A stretch of DNA of 60,000 bases from Liolophura sinensis (Eukaryota; Mollusca; Polyplacophora; Chitonida; Chitonidae), in contig NC_088305.1 of NCBI RefSeq assembly GCF_032854445.1, positions 1,433,001-1,493,000 of the forward strand, given 5' to 3'. This document shows, in pieces, positions 12,060 to 25,386 of this stretch; the first letter of the stretch is position 1, and each line of letters begins with the position of its first letter. Both the position numbers and the translations under genes were made by a program. The notes beneath the pieces were generated by a model. It saw nothing but the letters and a program-made list of their open reading frames with translations. It had not been told where the DNA came from and did no database searches.

Positions 12060-12950
12060 TAGTCTGCCACCCTGTGTGTGAACGTTTGTTGTGCCATAAT
12101 ATATGTACCTGAGTGTCGTCTGACAATTAGTGTACCTGTACAGTCATCCTTGTATCATTACAGTCTGCCACTGTGTCTTTCCCACCTTGTGTGTGAATGT
12201 TTGTTATGCCATAATATGTGTACCTGAGTGTCGTCTGACAATTACGGTGTACCTGTACAGTCATCCTTGTATCATTACAGTCTGCCACTGTGTCTTTCCC
12301 ACCTTTTGTGTGAATGTTTGTTATGCCATAATATACATGTATGTACCTGAGTGTCATCTGACAATTACAGTGTACCTGTACAGTCATCCTTGTATCATTA
12401 CAGTCTGCCACTGTGTCTTTCCCACCTTTTGTGTGAATGTTTGTTATGCCATAATATACATGTATGTACCTGAGTGTCATCTGACAATTACGGTGTACCT
12501 GTACAGTCATCCTTGTATCATTACAGTCTGCCACTGTGTCTTTCCCACCTTGTGTGTGAATGTTTGTTATGCCATAATATATGTACCTGAGTGTCGTCTG
12601 ACAATTACGGTGTACCTGTACAGTCATCCTTGTATCATTACAGTCTGCCACTGTGTCTTTCCCACCTTGTGTGTGAATGTTTGTTATGCCATAATATATG
12701 TACCTGAGAGTCATCTCACAATTACAGTGTACCTGTACAGTCATCCTTGTATCATTACAGTCTGCCACTGTGTCTTTCCCACCTTGTGTGTGAATGTTTG
12801 TTATGCCATAATATGTGTACCTGAGTGTCGTTTGACAATTACAGTGTACCTGTACAATCATCCTTGTATCATTACAGTCTGCCACTTTGTCTTCCTCACC
12901 CTGTGTGTGAATGTTTGTTATGCCATAATAACTGTGCAGTCATCCTTGAA
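12060..12950. repeat. 117/123-bp tandem repeat, about 7.5 copies
   Basis: The marker tgtacctgtacagtcatcc starts at 12131, 12248, 12371, 12494, 12611, 12728 and, with one change, 12845, so units are 117 or 123 bp. The 6-bp difference is an extra tacatg-type insert after ataata. Both lengths are divisible by three, which keeps a 286-codon plus frame and a 252-codon minus frame open; neither looks like a gene. Confidence 0.95.
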
Positions 12951-14012
12951 AAATTTTTTGTTAGGCTTAACACTAGCCCAGAAGAAATAGGGTCAGCAGG
13001 TATTGAAATGCTGGCTAATGAAAGTCGTAGGGATGTCAAAGAAATGAACATTTAAAGAAACTCCATCAGAAGGCTAAAGAAAAACTTTAGAGTATGGCCC
13101 ATTATTGGAGGATAGGTTGGGCTCCCCCACCCCCCAAGCATATTCTTTATAATGACATAGTTGTGCCTATAACTAATAAATGGCTCGGGTGTTCATATCG
13201 AAGTTGGTGTGAAGTTTTTAGTCACTGACTAAACAGAGTGCGACGTGCTGAAATCGCGCGAAATCCAAGGGTTTAGCGAATAGGAGCACTTAATGCATTA
13301 GGAATACCAATAACTTTACATTATGTTAGAATGGATCTGATTATTGTTTATATTCATGCTTAACAAGTCATTTCTGCTTTAAAATTCATCACAACTTTAG
13401 AAGACACATGAAAGGAAGGCAGGTTAACATTCCAATATCAATTCATAATTACTGAGTACGCTTAAACTGAGTCAAACCGAGAAATTCAGTGTGCCTGTAT
13501 AGCAACATGCCTTTCTACAATCTGTTGTCCCTGCTTCCAAAACCCTGTGGCTCTCGTCAAATTTCCTAGAAAGCTGAATACAGCTTATTGCAATCTTCTA
13601 CATATTTGTGGCTGTCAGATTTGCTTGTGCGGAGCAATCTGTTCTTTTCATATACTGGTATCATTAAACCTGATCGAATACACATAGGTACTGTATGTTT
13701 TTCTTACTTGAAAACTGTTCTAAAAACTTGTCTTTACTGTCTTGTTTACATTTAAATTTCCGACTAATGATGGATAGTTTCCTTTAATGCCACCACCAAG
13801 GCCTAAATCAGTCAATACAGTCTACGTGTAGAAAGCAAATCATGAATTTCTTTTTGAAGGGAGAACTCAGACTGATGTATGTCGTCCAACTATAAAAATT
13901 GCACTGAAGGTAATGAGATGTTCAGAATGCAGACTAAATGCGTTCTGAATTGCGAATTGCAACAAGTAATATTTTTATGGTGCTGTTAATATTTACAGTA
14001 AATTCTGATTTG
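12951..14012. other. No gene seen
   Basis: Unique-looking non-coding sequence. No exon, SINE or array was recognised. Confidence 0.45.
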
Positions 14013-15432
14013 CTTCTTATGGCATGGGCAGACAGAACAGAACAGAAGATGTGGTCTGGGACAGATTATTCTTATGCCATGGGCAGACAGAACAGGACAG
14101 TAGATGTGGTCTGGGACAGATAATTTTTATGCCATGGGCAGACAGAACAGGACAGACCATGTGATCTGTGACAGGTTATTCTTATGCCACGGACAGACAG
14201 AGCAGGACAGAAGATGTGGTCTGGGACAGGTTATTCTTATGCCATGAGCAGACAGAACAGGACAGACCATGTGATCTGTGACAAATTATTCTTATGGCCT
14301 GGGCAGACAGAACAAGACAGACCATGTGATCTGTGACAGGTTATTCTTATGCCATGGGCAGACAGAACAAGACAGACCATGTGATCTGTGACAGGTTATT
14401 CTTATGCCATGGGCAGACAGAACAAGACAGACCATGTGATCTGTGACAGGTTATTCTTATGCCATGGGCAGACAGAACAGGAAAGACCATGACAGGTTAT
14501 TCTTATGCCATGGGCAGACAGAACAAGACAGACGATGTGATCTGTGACAGGTTATTCTTATGCCATGGGCAGACAAAGCAGGGCAGACCATGGGATTTGT
14601 GACAGGTTATTCTTATGCCATGGGCAGACAGAACAAGACAGACCATGTGATCTGTGACAGATTATTCTTATGCCATGGGCAGACAAAACAGGGCAGACCA
14701 TGTGATCTGTGACAGGTTATTCTTATGCCATGGGCAGACAGAACAGGGCAGACCATGTGATCTGTGACAGGTTATTCTTATGACATGGGCAGACAGAACA
14801 GACCAGACCATGTGATCTGTGACAGGTTATTCTTATGCCATGGGCAGACAAAACAGGGCAGACCATGTGATCTGTGACAAATTATTCTTATGCCATGGGC
14901 AGACAGAACAGACCAGACCATGTGATCTGTGACAGGTTATTCTTATGACATGGGCAGACAGAACAGGGCAGACCATGTGATCTGTGACAGGTTATTCTTA
15001 TGCCATGGGCAGACAGAACAGACCAGACCATGTGATCTGTGACTGATTATTCTTATGACATGGGCAGACAGAACAGGGCAGACCATGTGATCTGTGACAG
15101 GTTATTCTTATGCCATGGGCAGACAGAACAGACCAGACCATGTGATCTGTGACAGGTTATTCTTATGACATGGGCAGACAGAACAGGGCAGACCATGTGA
15201 TCTGTGACAGGTTATTCTTATGACATGGGCAGACAGAACAGGGCAGACCATGTGATCTGTGACAGGTTATTCTTATGCCATGGGCAGACAGAACAGACCA
15301 GACCATGTGATCTGTGACAGGTTATTCTTATGACATGGGCAGACAGAACAGACCAGACCATGTGATCTGTGACAGGTTATTCTTATGCCATGGGCAGACA
15401 GAACAGACCAGACCATGTGATCTGTGACTGAT
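14013..15432. repeat. 55-bp minisatellite, about 26 copies
   Basis: The unit core is atgggcagacagaacag, accatgtgatctgtgacagg and ttattcttatg. In the right half, units with atgcc plus gaccag often alternate with units with atgac plus gggcag, an irregular 110-bp dimer pattern. The left edge is the most degenerate. Confidence 0.96.
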
Positions 15433-17388
15433 TAAATGTTATTGAAGGTATTAAAGCAGCAAATGATTACATTTAGATTTATTTGTACCTTTATTTACAT
15501 TGGTACACTCACTGTTGAAATAAACAATGGTTTCCTTTAATGACACCAGCCAGGCCTGAATGAGGTAATACTTAAAATTTTGCACTTAATTGTACTAATT
15601 GTGGTGGGAGCTACTTATTGTGATGTAGCACTTGTCATGCTAATTAGCCATTTTAATTAACAAAAATTAGAAAAATAACTCCATAGTGTTAATGTTTTCT
15701 GCATGTTGACATAAGAAAACAAAGAGAAATATTTTCATATATGTCTGTTTTTTATGAAATTAAAAAAATTTATCGAAATTGAGACAGGTGCTACATAATA
15801 ATTTAGAAATTTTAATTATAAAATTCAAAAACTAAACTGAAATTCATTCAATTTTTCTGTATATTTTCAAAACACTTGACCAAGGAGACTGAAAACAGAT
15901 AAACAAATGTTTGGAAATACATGTATACGCACAAGTGTCAAATATCTGGTGTTTGAATTTTAAGGAATTTCTTGAAAACAGTACTCCCATAATCAGTTCT
16001 CATAGGTGGCGCCACTTTTGAATTATTTTTAGAACATTCCTGGATCAGTTAAGTGAACTTCAGTATGCAATTTATGCCAATTTAAGAATTAGCAGAAGTG
16101 AACAAGTCACATGGAAATGACCACATATAGGTATCACCTACAGAACAAATCACCCATCAGTGTACATCTACAGTGTAAGTAATATGCTTTCTTTTCATTA
16201 ATTCTAAAATTATTGTATTTTTATATCCATGGAAGAGCTGTTTACTAAGAAATGTACGTAGCTCTGCATGTATGCACCAGGTGGATGTATAAACATAATG
16301 TGACTGTGCGATGTCACCTATTATAGGGCATAAAATTACTGTCAGTAATTTGATGGTAGGCCTGCATCAAAAATGTACAAAGATGGTCGCCTTTTTGATA
16401 AAATGTTCCATCATGTTGCAGGTGTTGCTCTTAAAATCAAAAAAGATTGCAGGGCAGAAGAATTTATAAAAGTAGGAAGCATTAATGGTTTCTGAGACTG
16501 GAGACAGACATCTTAAATACAAGCACATACTGTTATTTAATTACTCTATGTCTAGCGTGCACATTTACATTAGGGAGATTTTATAGCCATGAAGCTGCAT
16601 GTTTAATTACTCCACAAATTTCACACATTGCAGGTTTTTATGGGGCAAAGGCCACAGGAAGCGTGGTAGCTAGGGGAGGAGGGTGCTCTGTGTATATGGG
16701 GGTTCAGTGATCATAAGGGATTGGCTGAGCTATAGCAGGGGTGCTGGTGTCAAGGGGCTAGTGTGTTATGATTCAGCTGCCACAATGATGCTGCTGACAA
16801 GCATACACGCACCTACATCTACATGTCATCACGTCATATTTCAATATACTAAGCCCTGTTTGACAGTGTTCTGAATTTGTGTAGGTTGAATTGACCGACA
16901 CCAGATGTGTTGGGACGAAAAAAAAAAAAGAAAACAGAAAGAATTTCACATGACATTTAGAAATCCAGCAGTAAACTCATAATCGCTGTGTTATGTTCCT
17001 AGCCGAGGATAGGCAGTTTACATACTTACAGGTAGGCCTATATCCAACTTTATACAGAGCGTAATAGATGTGTCTGTAATCATTAGTACAAACAAGGTCT
17101 CCTGTATGTATGATTTCTAATTTCTGATTAAGATATACATGGACTTATTTAACACATGAAAATTAATTTTATTGGCAGGGAAAAAAAATTTGTTTTACAT
17201 GTAAAATGTTTGCTTTTGTGTGCTTTTTAATTTCTTAATTTAATTCAGATTTTAATATTGTACTTTACAAGTCATCCTTACAATCTAAATGTACAGTATT
17301 AAATCTCCATGGAAACGTCATATATAATTTGTATTTAGAGTTTACCACAACTTTCAAGGATTCATTAGAGCTATATTAACTGCATGTA
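15433..17388. other. No gene seen
   Basis: AT-rich intronic sequence. A 63-codon frame near 16683 has no supporting splice sites or similarity. Nothing else is recognisable. Confidence 0.45.
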
Positions 17389-17638
17389 GGGGGCCTCCGT
17401 GGCTTAGGGGCTTAGCACGCCCGCAGGGTACAACGACCCAGAAGCCTCCCACCAATACAGCCACTGTGAGTTCAAGTTCAGCTCATGGTGTCTTCCTCTC
17501 CATATGTGGAAAGGTACTACCTGTTGGTGGTCATGAGTTTCCCCTACGCTATACCACCCAGCTGAATGCTTGCTGTTGTCATCTTAGTGAAATATACTTG
17601 AGAACCAGTCAAATAAATAAATAAATAAATAAATAAAT
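17389..17638 (+). mobile_element. Full-length tRNA-derived SINE, family A
   Basis: The head starts gggggcctccgtggctta. An A-box match TGGCTTAGGGG lies at 17400-17410 and a B-box-like AGTTCAAGTTC at 17469-17479. The body contains cttcctctccatatgtgg and tagtgaaatatacttgaga. It ends in an (AAAT)n tail at 17611-17638. This copy gives the polarity used for the other family A insertions here. Confidence 0.88.
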
Positions 17639-18889
17639 GCCGGCACATACATGTACGTCAGACCCTCCAAAAAAGGCCCAAAATTTTAGTTGGATTTTTG
17701 TGAATTCTTTTTTTATTATAAATTTGGTAATTTTGTTTAAAATTTACCTCTTTTTCAATCATAAGCCAGATAAGCTTGGATCTAACAGATAGAAGGTTGA
17801 ATACAGGGTTCAAATCCAGTTCTCGCTGGGTCATAATTGCCTGTACCACTTCTCATTCTTTTCCCCGTAGAATCTAATACAGGTATACATAGGGGCCTAC
17901 ATTGTACATGTAGACTAGTGTACTCAGTAAAGTCACTGTACAATCACGCATGCCTCTAAGCCTACCCCTATTCTTCAGTCTTTTCAACTGCCTCAGTGCG
18001 ACCAATATTTTGAGGCATTCCGAAATAACTATATGGGTGTACAGAACTAACACTTTCACGAAGCTTGCACCTTCAATGCCACAAACAAGTCATTTTGGCT
18101 TCATTTTCAAAAATTCTACTGAAAGTCATTCAGATGTCGAAAAAGTTAAAGATTTACAGTATCAAGTACTACATCTTAATTTCAGCAGAAAAGCTAGGTT
18201 TAAATTACAGGTACAGGTAGATCATTCAGGAGGTGGAAATGTGACACTAGTAAATGTATTGTGCCTGTAAACTTCCAGCTCTGTTTACCTGTATAACTGA
18301 TATAGCAGGGATAACGTTTTTAACCGGCCTCACCCTGGATCTGTGTATGTACAGTGTACGTATAGGGAGTTGTCATGCAAAATTCAGGGTCATGCATGCA
18401 TTGCCTTAACTCAAGGATTCAAATCAAGGAGCCAAGTCCAGATGTTGCAAATAATTCAAGGTGTGCATATACACTGGACTATGATTTTGTATGGAGGCGT
18501 CGTGGAAACCTCACATTGCTAAAATCAGTATTCAGCCCAACTCTACTGTGGATCAGCATTTTACATTGTTCATGGAAGATTAAGGTGTCTGTTAGCTTGT
18601 CTGTAGAGTGGATCAGAATATTAGACCTTCTGTAGCACACAGCTGCATGTTGAACTGACGTTGGGTTACCTGTCTATGTATGTATGTATGTATGTATACG
18701 CGTGCAGGCTATAGGCTTCACAAACTGCTGACAGGGCTCTGTCAGCTTACCAAAGTGTGCAGTTTCATTGGTGATCTTTCCTGGGGTTTCCAGGAATGCC
18801 AGATGTAAATATTAAGATGTCTGGCTTTGGGTTATAGGCCTATACATATACATCTTGTGGACATACTTCATCGTACATCTGGATTGGTT
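17639..18889. other. No gene seen
   Basis: A B-box-like ggttcaaatcc lies near 17807, possibly a decayed SINE. Short TATG repeats occur near 18676. Open frames at 17950 and 18375 (106 and 86 codons) lack splice sites or recognisable domains. Confidence 0.4.
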
Positions 18890-18985
18890 ACCTGTGATGG
18901 ATTGGATGGATTGGATGGATTGGTTACCTGTTATGGATTGGTTACCTGTGATGGATTGGTTACCGGTGATGGATTGGTTACCTGT
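18890..18985. repeat. 18-bp tandem repeat, about 5 copies
   Basis: Units of ggattggttacctgtgat, with inserted gattg-gat triplets in the left part. Confidence 0.85.
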
Positions 18986-19398
18986 AATGTGGTTTCATGG
19001 TTATTATTAAACTCCTGCATATCAGCATATAACTTTATTTCAAGACTGTGACTTCAAAGACTATGAGATCAAGAGATAAATAATTAGACTACACGGACTC
19101 AAAGGTGACTTTGGACGCGGGTTAATTCCGTGGTGTGTATTATGCGGCCTGTGGACATAAGGATACAGACCATGAACATGGGCATGTGTAGGACAGCACA
19201 TGCATGCCGATTCACAACTGTGACATTAATGGCTGTACTCAGGACTGGGAGTTAATTAACCCTTGTCCCTGAGCCCCATAACATTTCAAATCTACTGTTA
19301 CATGTATATTAAGAGCCACTGTACTTGCATTGAAAAATGTATACCCTGGACTGAAGGACCACATACAGGGACATCTGCATACTGTGAGAATATACATG

Positions 19399-19407
19399 TA
19401 TAAATAG
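19399..19407 (+). promoter_or_regulatory. TATA box for alternative exon 1c
   Basis: TATAAATAG at 19399-19407 is a consensus TATA box 61 bp before the ATG of exon 1c. It predicts a start of transcription near 19430 and a 5' UTR of about 30 nt. It is a single match in AT-rich DNA, so support comes mainly from its position. Confidence 0.4.
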
Positions 19408-19459
19408 ACATAGTCACCAAAATCTTTGTAAACAAACTCGGAATACAGGTGTGCGTGTT

Positions 19460-19517
19460 ATGACCATGGAGTCTGTGACAGAAGAACCTCCGAGGGCTTT
19501 GGTCAGTCTGACAGCTG
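19460..19517 (+). CDS. Candidate alternative first coding exon 1c of the NRAMP gene
   Basis: ATG at 19460 reads MTMESVTEEPPRALVSLTA, then G at 19517 and a gtacgt donor. Phase 1 fits exon 2, giving a 583-residue product. The peptide is acidic then proline-containing, plausible for the cytosolic N-terminus of an NRAMP. The upstream TATA box at 19399 supports an independent promoter. The donor is weaker than those of 1a and 1b. Confidence 0.45.
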
Positions 19518-19585
19518 GTACGTCCGTTAATTCATGTTTGTACTACTTTATCAGTATACAATTTATTTATTACTGGAGGTTAACG

Positions 19586-19745
19586 AAATATTTCATTTTA
19601 TGATGACAGACAGTGTTTTGGTGGGAGAAACCCACAACCACCCGCAGGTAGCTCGCAGACCAGCATGAGCTGGACTGGAACTCACAGCGATCACATTGAT
19701 GGGTCAACTGCATCAGCATTCTAACCACTAAGCCATGGAGGCCCC
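19586..19745 (-). mobile_element. SINE family A copy, diverged
   Basis: Plus-strand landmarks are ttttggtgggagaaaccca, caaccacccgcaggta, accagcatgagctggactgg and aactcacagcga. It ends in aagccatggaggcccc, the reverse complement of the tRNA-like head. Confidence 0.8.
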
Positions 19746-19756
19746 ATATATACATG

Positions 19757-19760
<4 letters not shown>

Positions 19761-19805
<45 letters not shown>
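19761..19805. repeat. (TA)n microsatellite
   Basis: About 22 uninterrupted TA dinucleotides directly beyond the SINE head. Confidence 0.97.
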
Positions 19806-19808
<3 letters not shown>

Positions 19809-19936
19809 CAAGTTTCTGTATTATTTTGTTGTACAAAGGAACTTGAAGCACCTCACCTGGTAGTAAGTATGAACAATTATAAAGCTATAAGGAACTGGAA
19901 AATAATGTTGAACAATAATGTTGCCTCTTAGAATCC

Positions 19937-22900
19937 TGTTAGCTGGTGTTTTGACTTTCTCTTCGACTTATGCAGATTGTCCACAGAGGTTTGTATGAGA
20001 GACCATATCAGTGTACACAATATTACTGTATTATTGTCCATCAGCTGGTATTCTGACCTTCTCTGGGCAGATTGTCCATGGAGGATTATATGAGAGACCA
20101 TATCTGTGGACACAGTATTACTGTATTATTGTCCATCAGGTGGTATTCTGACCTTCTCTGGGCAGATTGTCCATGGAGGATTATATGAGAGACCATATCA
20201 GTGTACATAGTATTACTGTATTATTGTCCATCAGGTGGTATTCTGACCTTCTCTGGGCAGATTGTCTATGGAGGATTATATGATAGACCATATCTGTGTA
20301 CACAGTATTACTGTATTATTGTCCATCAGCTGGTATTCTGACCTTCCCTGGGCAGATTGTCCATGGAGGATTATATGATAGACCATATCTGTGGACACAG
20401 TATTACTGTATTATTGTCCATCAGGTGGTATTCTGACCTTCTCTGGGCAGATTGTCCATGGAGGATTATATGACAGACCATATCAGTGTACATAGTATTA
20501 CTGTATTATTGTCCATCAGGTGGTATTCTGACCTTCTCTGGGCAGATTGTCCATGGAGGATTATATGAGAGACCATATCAGTGTACATAGTATTACTGTA
20601 TTATTGTCCATCAGGTGGTATTCTGACCTTCTCTGGGCAGATTGTCTATGGAGGATTATATGATAGACCATATCAGTGTACTCAATATTACTGTATTATT
20701 GTCCATCAGCTGGTATTCTGACCTTCTCTGGGCAGATTGTCCAGGGAGGATTATATGATAGACCATATCTGTGGACACAGTATTACTGTATTATTGTCCA
20801 TCAGCTGGTATTCTGATCTTCTCTGGGCAGATTGTCCATGGAGGATTATATGATAGACCATATCAGTGTACACAGTATTACTGTATTATTGTCCATCAGC
20901 TGGTATTCTGACCTTCCCTGGGCAGATTGTCCATGGAGGATTATATGATAGACCATATCTGTGGACACAGTATTACTGTATTATTGTCCATCAGCTGGTA
21001 TTCTGACCTTCTCTGGGCAGATTGTCCATGGAGGATTATATGAGAGACCATATCTGTGGACACAGTATTACTGTATTATTATCCATCAGCTGGTATTCTG
21101 ACCTTCTCTGGGCAGATTGTCCAGGGAGGATTATATGAGAGACCATATCAGTGTACACAGTATTACTGTATTATTTTTCCATCAGCTGGTATTCTGACCT
21201 TCTCTGGGCAGATTGTCTATGGAGGATTATATGATAGACCATATCTGTGGACACAGTATTACTGTATTATTGTCCATCAGGTGGTATTCTGACCTTCTCT
21301 GGGCAGATTGTCCATGGAGGATTATATGAGAGACCATATCAATGTACACAGTATTACTGTATTATTGTCCATCAGCTGGTATTCTGACCTTCTCTGGGCA
21401 GATTGTCCATGGAGGATTATATGAGAGACCATATCTGTGGACACAGTATTACTGTATTATTGTCCATCAGCTGGTATTCTGACCTTCTCTGGGCAGATTG
21501 TCCATGGAGGATTATATGAGAGACCATATCTGTGGACACAGTATTACTGTATTATTGTCCATCAGCTGGTATTCTGACCTTCTCTGGGCAGATTGTCCAT
21601 GGAGGATTATATGAGAGACCATATCTGTGGACACAGTATTACTGTATTATTGTCCATCAGCTGGTATTCTGACCTTCTCTGGGCAGATTGTCCATGGAGG
21701 ATTATATGAGAGACCATATCAATGTACACAGCATTACTGTATTATTGTCCATCAGCTGGTATTCTGACCTTCTCTGGGCAGATTGTCCATGGAGGATTAT
21801 ATGAGAGACCATATCTGTGGACACAGTATTACTGTATTATTGTCCATCAGCTGGTATTCTGACCTTCTCTGGGCAGATTGTCCATGGAGGATTATATGAG
21901 AGACCATATCTGTGGACACAGTATTACTGTATTATTGTCCATCAGCTGGTATTCTGACCTTCTCTGGGCAGATTGTCCATGGAGGATTATATGAGAGACC
22001 ATATCTGTGGACACAGTATTACTGTATTATTGTCCATCAGCTGGTATTCTGACCTTCTCTGGGCAGATTGTCCATGGAGGATTATATGAGAGACCATATC
22101 TGTGTACACAGTATTACTGTATTATTGTCCATCAGCTGGTATTCTGACCTTCTCTGGGCAGATTGTCCATGGAGGATTATATGAGAGACCATATCTGTGT
22201 ACACAGTATTACTGTATTATTGTCCATCAGCTGGTATTCTGACCTTCTCTGGGCAGATTGTCCATGGAGGATTATATGACAAACCATATCTGTGTACATA
22301 GTATTACTGTATTATTGTCCATCAGGTGGTATTCTGACCTCCTCTGGGCAGATTGTCCATGGAGGATTATATGAGAGACCATATCTGTGTACACAGTATT
22401 ACTGTATTATTGTCCATTAGGTGGTATTCTGACCTTCTCTGGGCAGATTGTCCATGGAGGATTATATGACAGACCATATCTGTGTACACAGTATTACTGT
22501 ATTATTGTCCATCAGCTGGTATTCTGACCTTCTCTGGGCAGATTGTCCATGGAGGATTATATGAGAGACCATATCTGTGTACACAGTATTACTGTATTAT
22601 TGTCCATCAGCTGGTATTCTGACCTTCTCTGGGCAGATTGTCCATGGAGGATTATATGAGAGACCATATCTGTGGACACAGTATTACTGTATTATTGACC
22701 ATCAGCTGGTATTCTGACCTTCCCTGGGCAGGTTGTCACTGGAGGATTATATGATAGACCATATCTGTGGACACAGTATTACTGTATTATTGACCATCAG
22801 CTGGTATTCTGACCTTCCCTGGGCAGGTTGTCACTGGAGGATTATATGATAGACCATATCTGTGGACACAGTATTACTGTATTATTGTCCATCAGCTGGC

Positions 22901-23263
22901 ATTCTGACCTTCTCTGGGCAGATTGTCCCTGGAGGATTATATGAGAGACCATATCTGTGTACACAGTATTACTGTATTATTGTCCATCAGCTGGTATTCT
23001 GACCTTCCCTGGGCAGATTGTCCATGGAGGATTATATGAGAGACCATATCTGTGGACACAGTATTACTGTATTATTGTCCATCAGCTGGTATTCTGACCT
23101 TCCCTGGGCAGATTGTCCATGGAGGATTATATGAGAGACCATATCTGTGTACACAGTATTACTGTATTATTGTCCATCAGCTGGTATTCTGACCTTCCCT
23201 GGGCAGATTGTCCATGGAGGATTATATGAGAGACCATATCTGTGGACACAATATTACTGTATT
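19937..23263. repeat. 95-bp minisatellite, about 35 copies
   Basis: The unit core is gattgtccatggaggattat, gagagaccatatctgtggac, acagtattactgtattatt and ccatcagctggtattctgac. Units are very alike; the main variants are gtggacacag versus gtgtaca(c/t)ag and agctgg versus aggtgg. The first unit is degenerate and the array ends abruptly at 23263. Confidence 0.98.
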
Positions 23264-23928
23264 TTTAGTGGCAGATAGACATGGGGAAGAATTCCAGGCC
23301 AATGATTACATAGCCTGTGATAGATGTACCAGGCAAATTTTTGGCAACAGTATATGATATCTGCAGCTGTTCTGTCTTGAACCAGTGATATTTACCCCAG
23401 CCTGCTTGTAACCCGAGGTACACCAGTGGATGTTCCATGTGTACACATAATGTAATAATGTGTATACAGTGTATACCCTGGTGTACCATTTGCGTGTTAC
23501 AACACCTGAGTAGCTCTGTACAGCCTCTGTGAATGCATGTATGTGCTGAGGTATTATATTTGTGTATCTGCATGGGTGTGTATAAGTTGTTCCTGTTAGA
23601 AGACATCCTAGCACAGGATGGGATTATAGTTCATGTGTTGGTCTTGTATGCATATGTAAACAGGATGGTTTAATTATGGCTCTGAAGTGAGTGGCACACA
23701 CTGACAGACTGCCGCTGCACAGTATTGCAATCAGTGATCGGGATGTAGCGCATTGGTAACTAGATGGTTACATGAATGTTTGGCTACAAACACTCATTAC
23801 TGACCACTTAAAGAAATATATGTAACCATGCAACCAGTTGCCAGCAGGTATCATTGGATGTGGAACTGTTCAGTATTACACCAATTTGTGCATGCTAGTT
23901 TAATTATTAGTGATGTGAGAATGATTGG
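23264..23928. other. No gene seen
   Basis: Non-coding. Minus-strand frames of 102-113 codons near 23265-23614 overlap each other and have no recognisable domain. Confidence 0.45.
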
Positions 23929-24470
23929 TTTAATACCAACCAACGCCTAACCGTACATGGTTTAATACCAACCAACGCCTAACCGTACCTGGTTTATTAC
24001 CAACCAACGCCTAACCGTACATGGTTTATTACCATCCAACGCCTAACCGTACATGGTTTAATACCAGCCAACGCCTAGCCGTACATGGTTTAATACCAGC
24101 CAACGCCTAGCCGTACATGGTTTAATACCAGCCAACGCCTAACCGTACATGGTTTAATACCAACCAACGCCTAACCGTACATGGTTTAATACCAGCCAAC
24201 GCCTAGCCATACATGGTTTAATACCAGCCAACGCCTAGCCGTACATGGTTTAATACCAGCCAACGCCTAGCCATAAATGGTTTATTACCAGCCAACGCCT
24301 AACCGTACATGGTTTATTACCAACCAATGCCTAACCGCACATGGTTTATTACTAGCCAACGCCTAACCGTACATGGTTTAATACCAACCAACGCCTAACC
24401 GTACATGGTTTAATACCAACCAATGCCTAACCGCACATGGTTTAATACCAACCAACGCCTAACCGTACAT
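23929..24470. repeat. 32-bp minisatellite, about 17 copies
   Basis: The unit contains catggtttaataccaacc and aacgcctaaccgta. Variants are accaacc/accagcc, taatacc/tattacc and aaccgta/agccgta. Confidence 0.97.
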
Positions 24471-24519
24471 GAAACTCTAACTCAAATAAGTATGTACATG
24501 GAGATGTAACCATACTGCC

Positions 24520-24690
24520 TCGCTTGGCACTCAGCACTGAGAGGTTTGAGCAAGGAAACAGGGCTGGTTGGCCCGGTGTCAGTATAACGTGGGATGTCAT
24601 GCCTGGTGTCTTTGGCATAATAGCACTTTTGCCTGCCACAAGGAAACACAGCATATTGACTGCTCGTCGTCATTTGACAGAAAACGTGTT
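24520..24690. repeat. Dispersed repeat family D, copy 1
   Basis: It shares ctgagaggtt-gagcaaggaa, acaggg-ctgg, tgtcatgcctggtgtctttg and gca-gata with the copy at 53200-53480. No coding capacity or terminal structure is visible. Confidence 0.65.
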
Positions 24691-24699
24691 CACTGTGAT

Positions 24700-24925
24700 G
24701 TACTTACCTTTACATGTTTTTACCTGTACACGTACCTACCTTTACATGTTTTTACCTGTACACGTACTTACCTGTATGCGTACGTACCTGTACACTTACG
24801 TACCTTTATGCGTACTTACCTGTACTCGTACATACCTGTACACTTTTGTCCCTTTATGCATACTTACCTGTACACGTACGTACCTGTACACTTACGTACC
24901 TGTACGCGTACTTACCAGTACTTAT
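24700..24925. repeat. Imperfect 18-bp tandem repeat
   Basis: Units of the type tacctgtacacgtacgtacc, with changes to ctttatgcgtac. They contain many ACGT and GTAC palindromes and encode a spurious TYLYxYVPV-like frame. Confidence 0.85.
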
Positions 24926-24989
24926 ATACAGATGGTACTACAAGAACTGGCCAAGCTTGTAGGAAGCTCAAGTTATCAAGTTATGATGG

Positions 24990-24990
24990 C

Positions 24991-25049
<59 letters not shown>

Positions 25050-25062
25050 ATATATATATATT
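24990..25062. repeat. (TA)n microsatellite
   Basis: A TA run of about 70 bp, interrupted by tatacata and tatcta. Confidence 0.96.
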
Positions 25063-25386
25063 TAACATTTACTCCTCATCTACAGTACATGTACATGTAG
25101 ACAGCACCTACAGTGTGTATTGTTCTCATGCCCGGTTCTTTTTAAACTGTTGTCTTGTTCCGACTTTGCTGCATGTTCAGGTTTTCAGATTGTTCTGGGA
25201 TATACATGTTTACATCATATTGGAGAATAAAGGAGAATAATGTAGTCTTCAGTGTACTTAAACAGCCACAAACTCTCGCCAATTCATGGTGCCTCCTTTA
25301 TTTGTATATGTGGACATGTTTGATGTTATTTCATTGAATAGATATTCAAAACGTCATGTACAACTGGTCTCTGTTATTGTTGACAG

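Noticed and set aside
10657-12990. Repeat-encoded frames in the 21-bp and 117-bp arrays (up to 286 codons, both strands)
   Set aside because: Unit lengths are divisible by three, so absence of stops is automatic; sense and antisense frames coexist and no flanking gene structure exists.
18375-18635. 86-codon open frame as a possible exon
   Set aside because: No acceptor or donor in register, no recognisable domain, and composition like surrounding intron.
23265-23614. Minus-strand frames of 113 and 102 codons
   Set aside because: Two overlapping frames with no family features and no splice context; typical chance frames.
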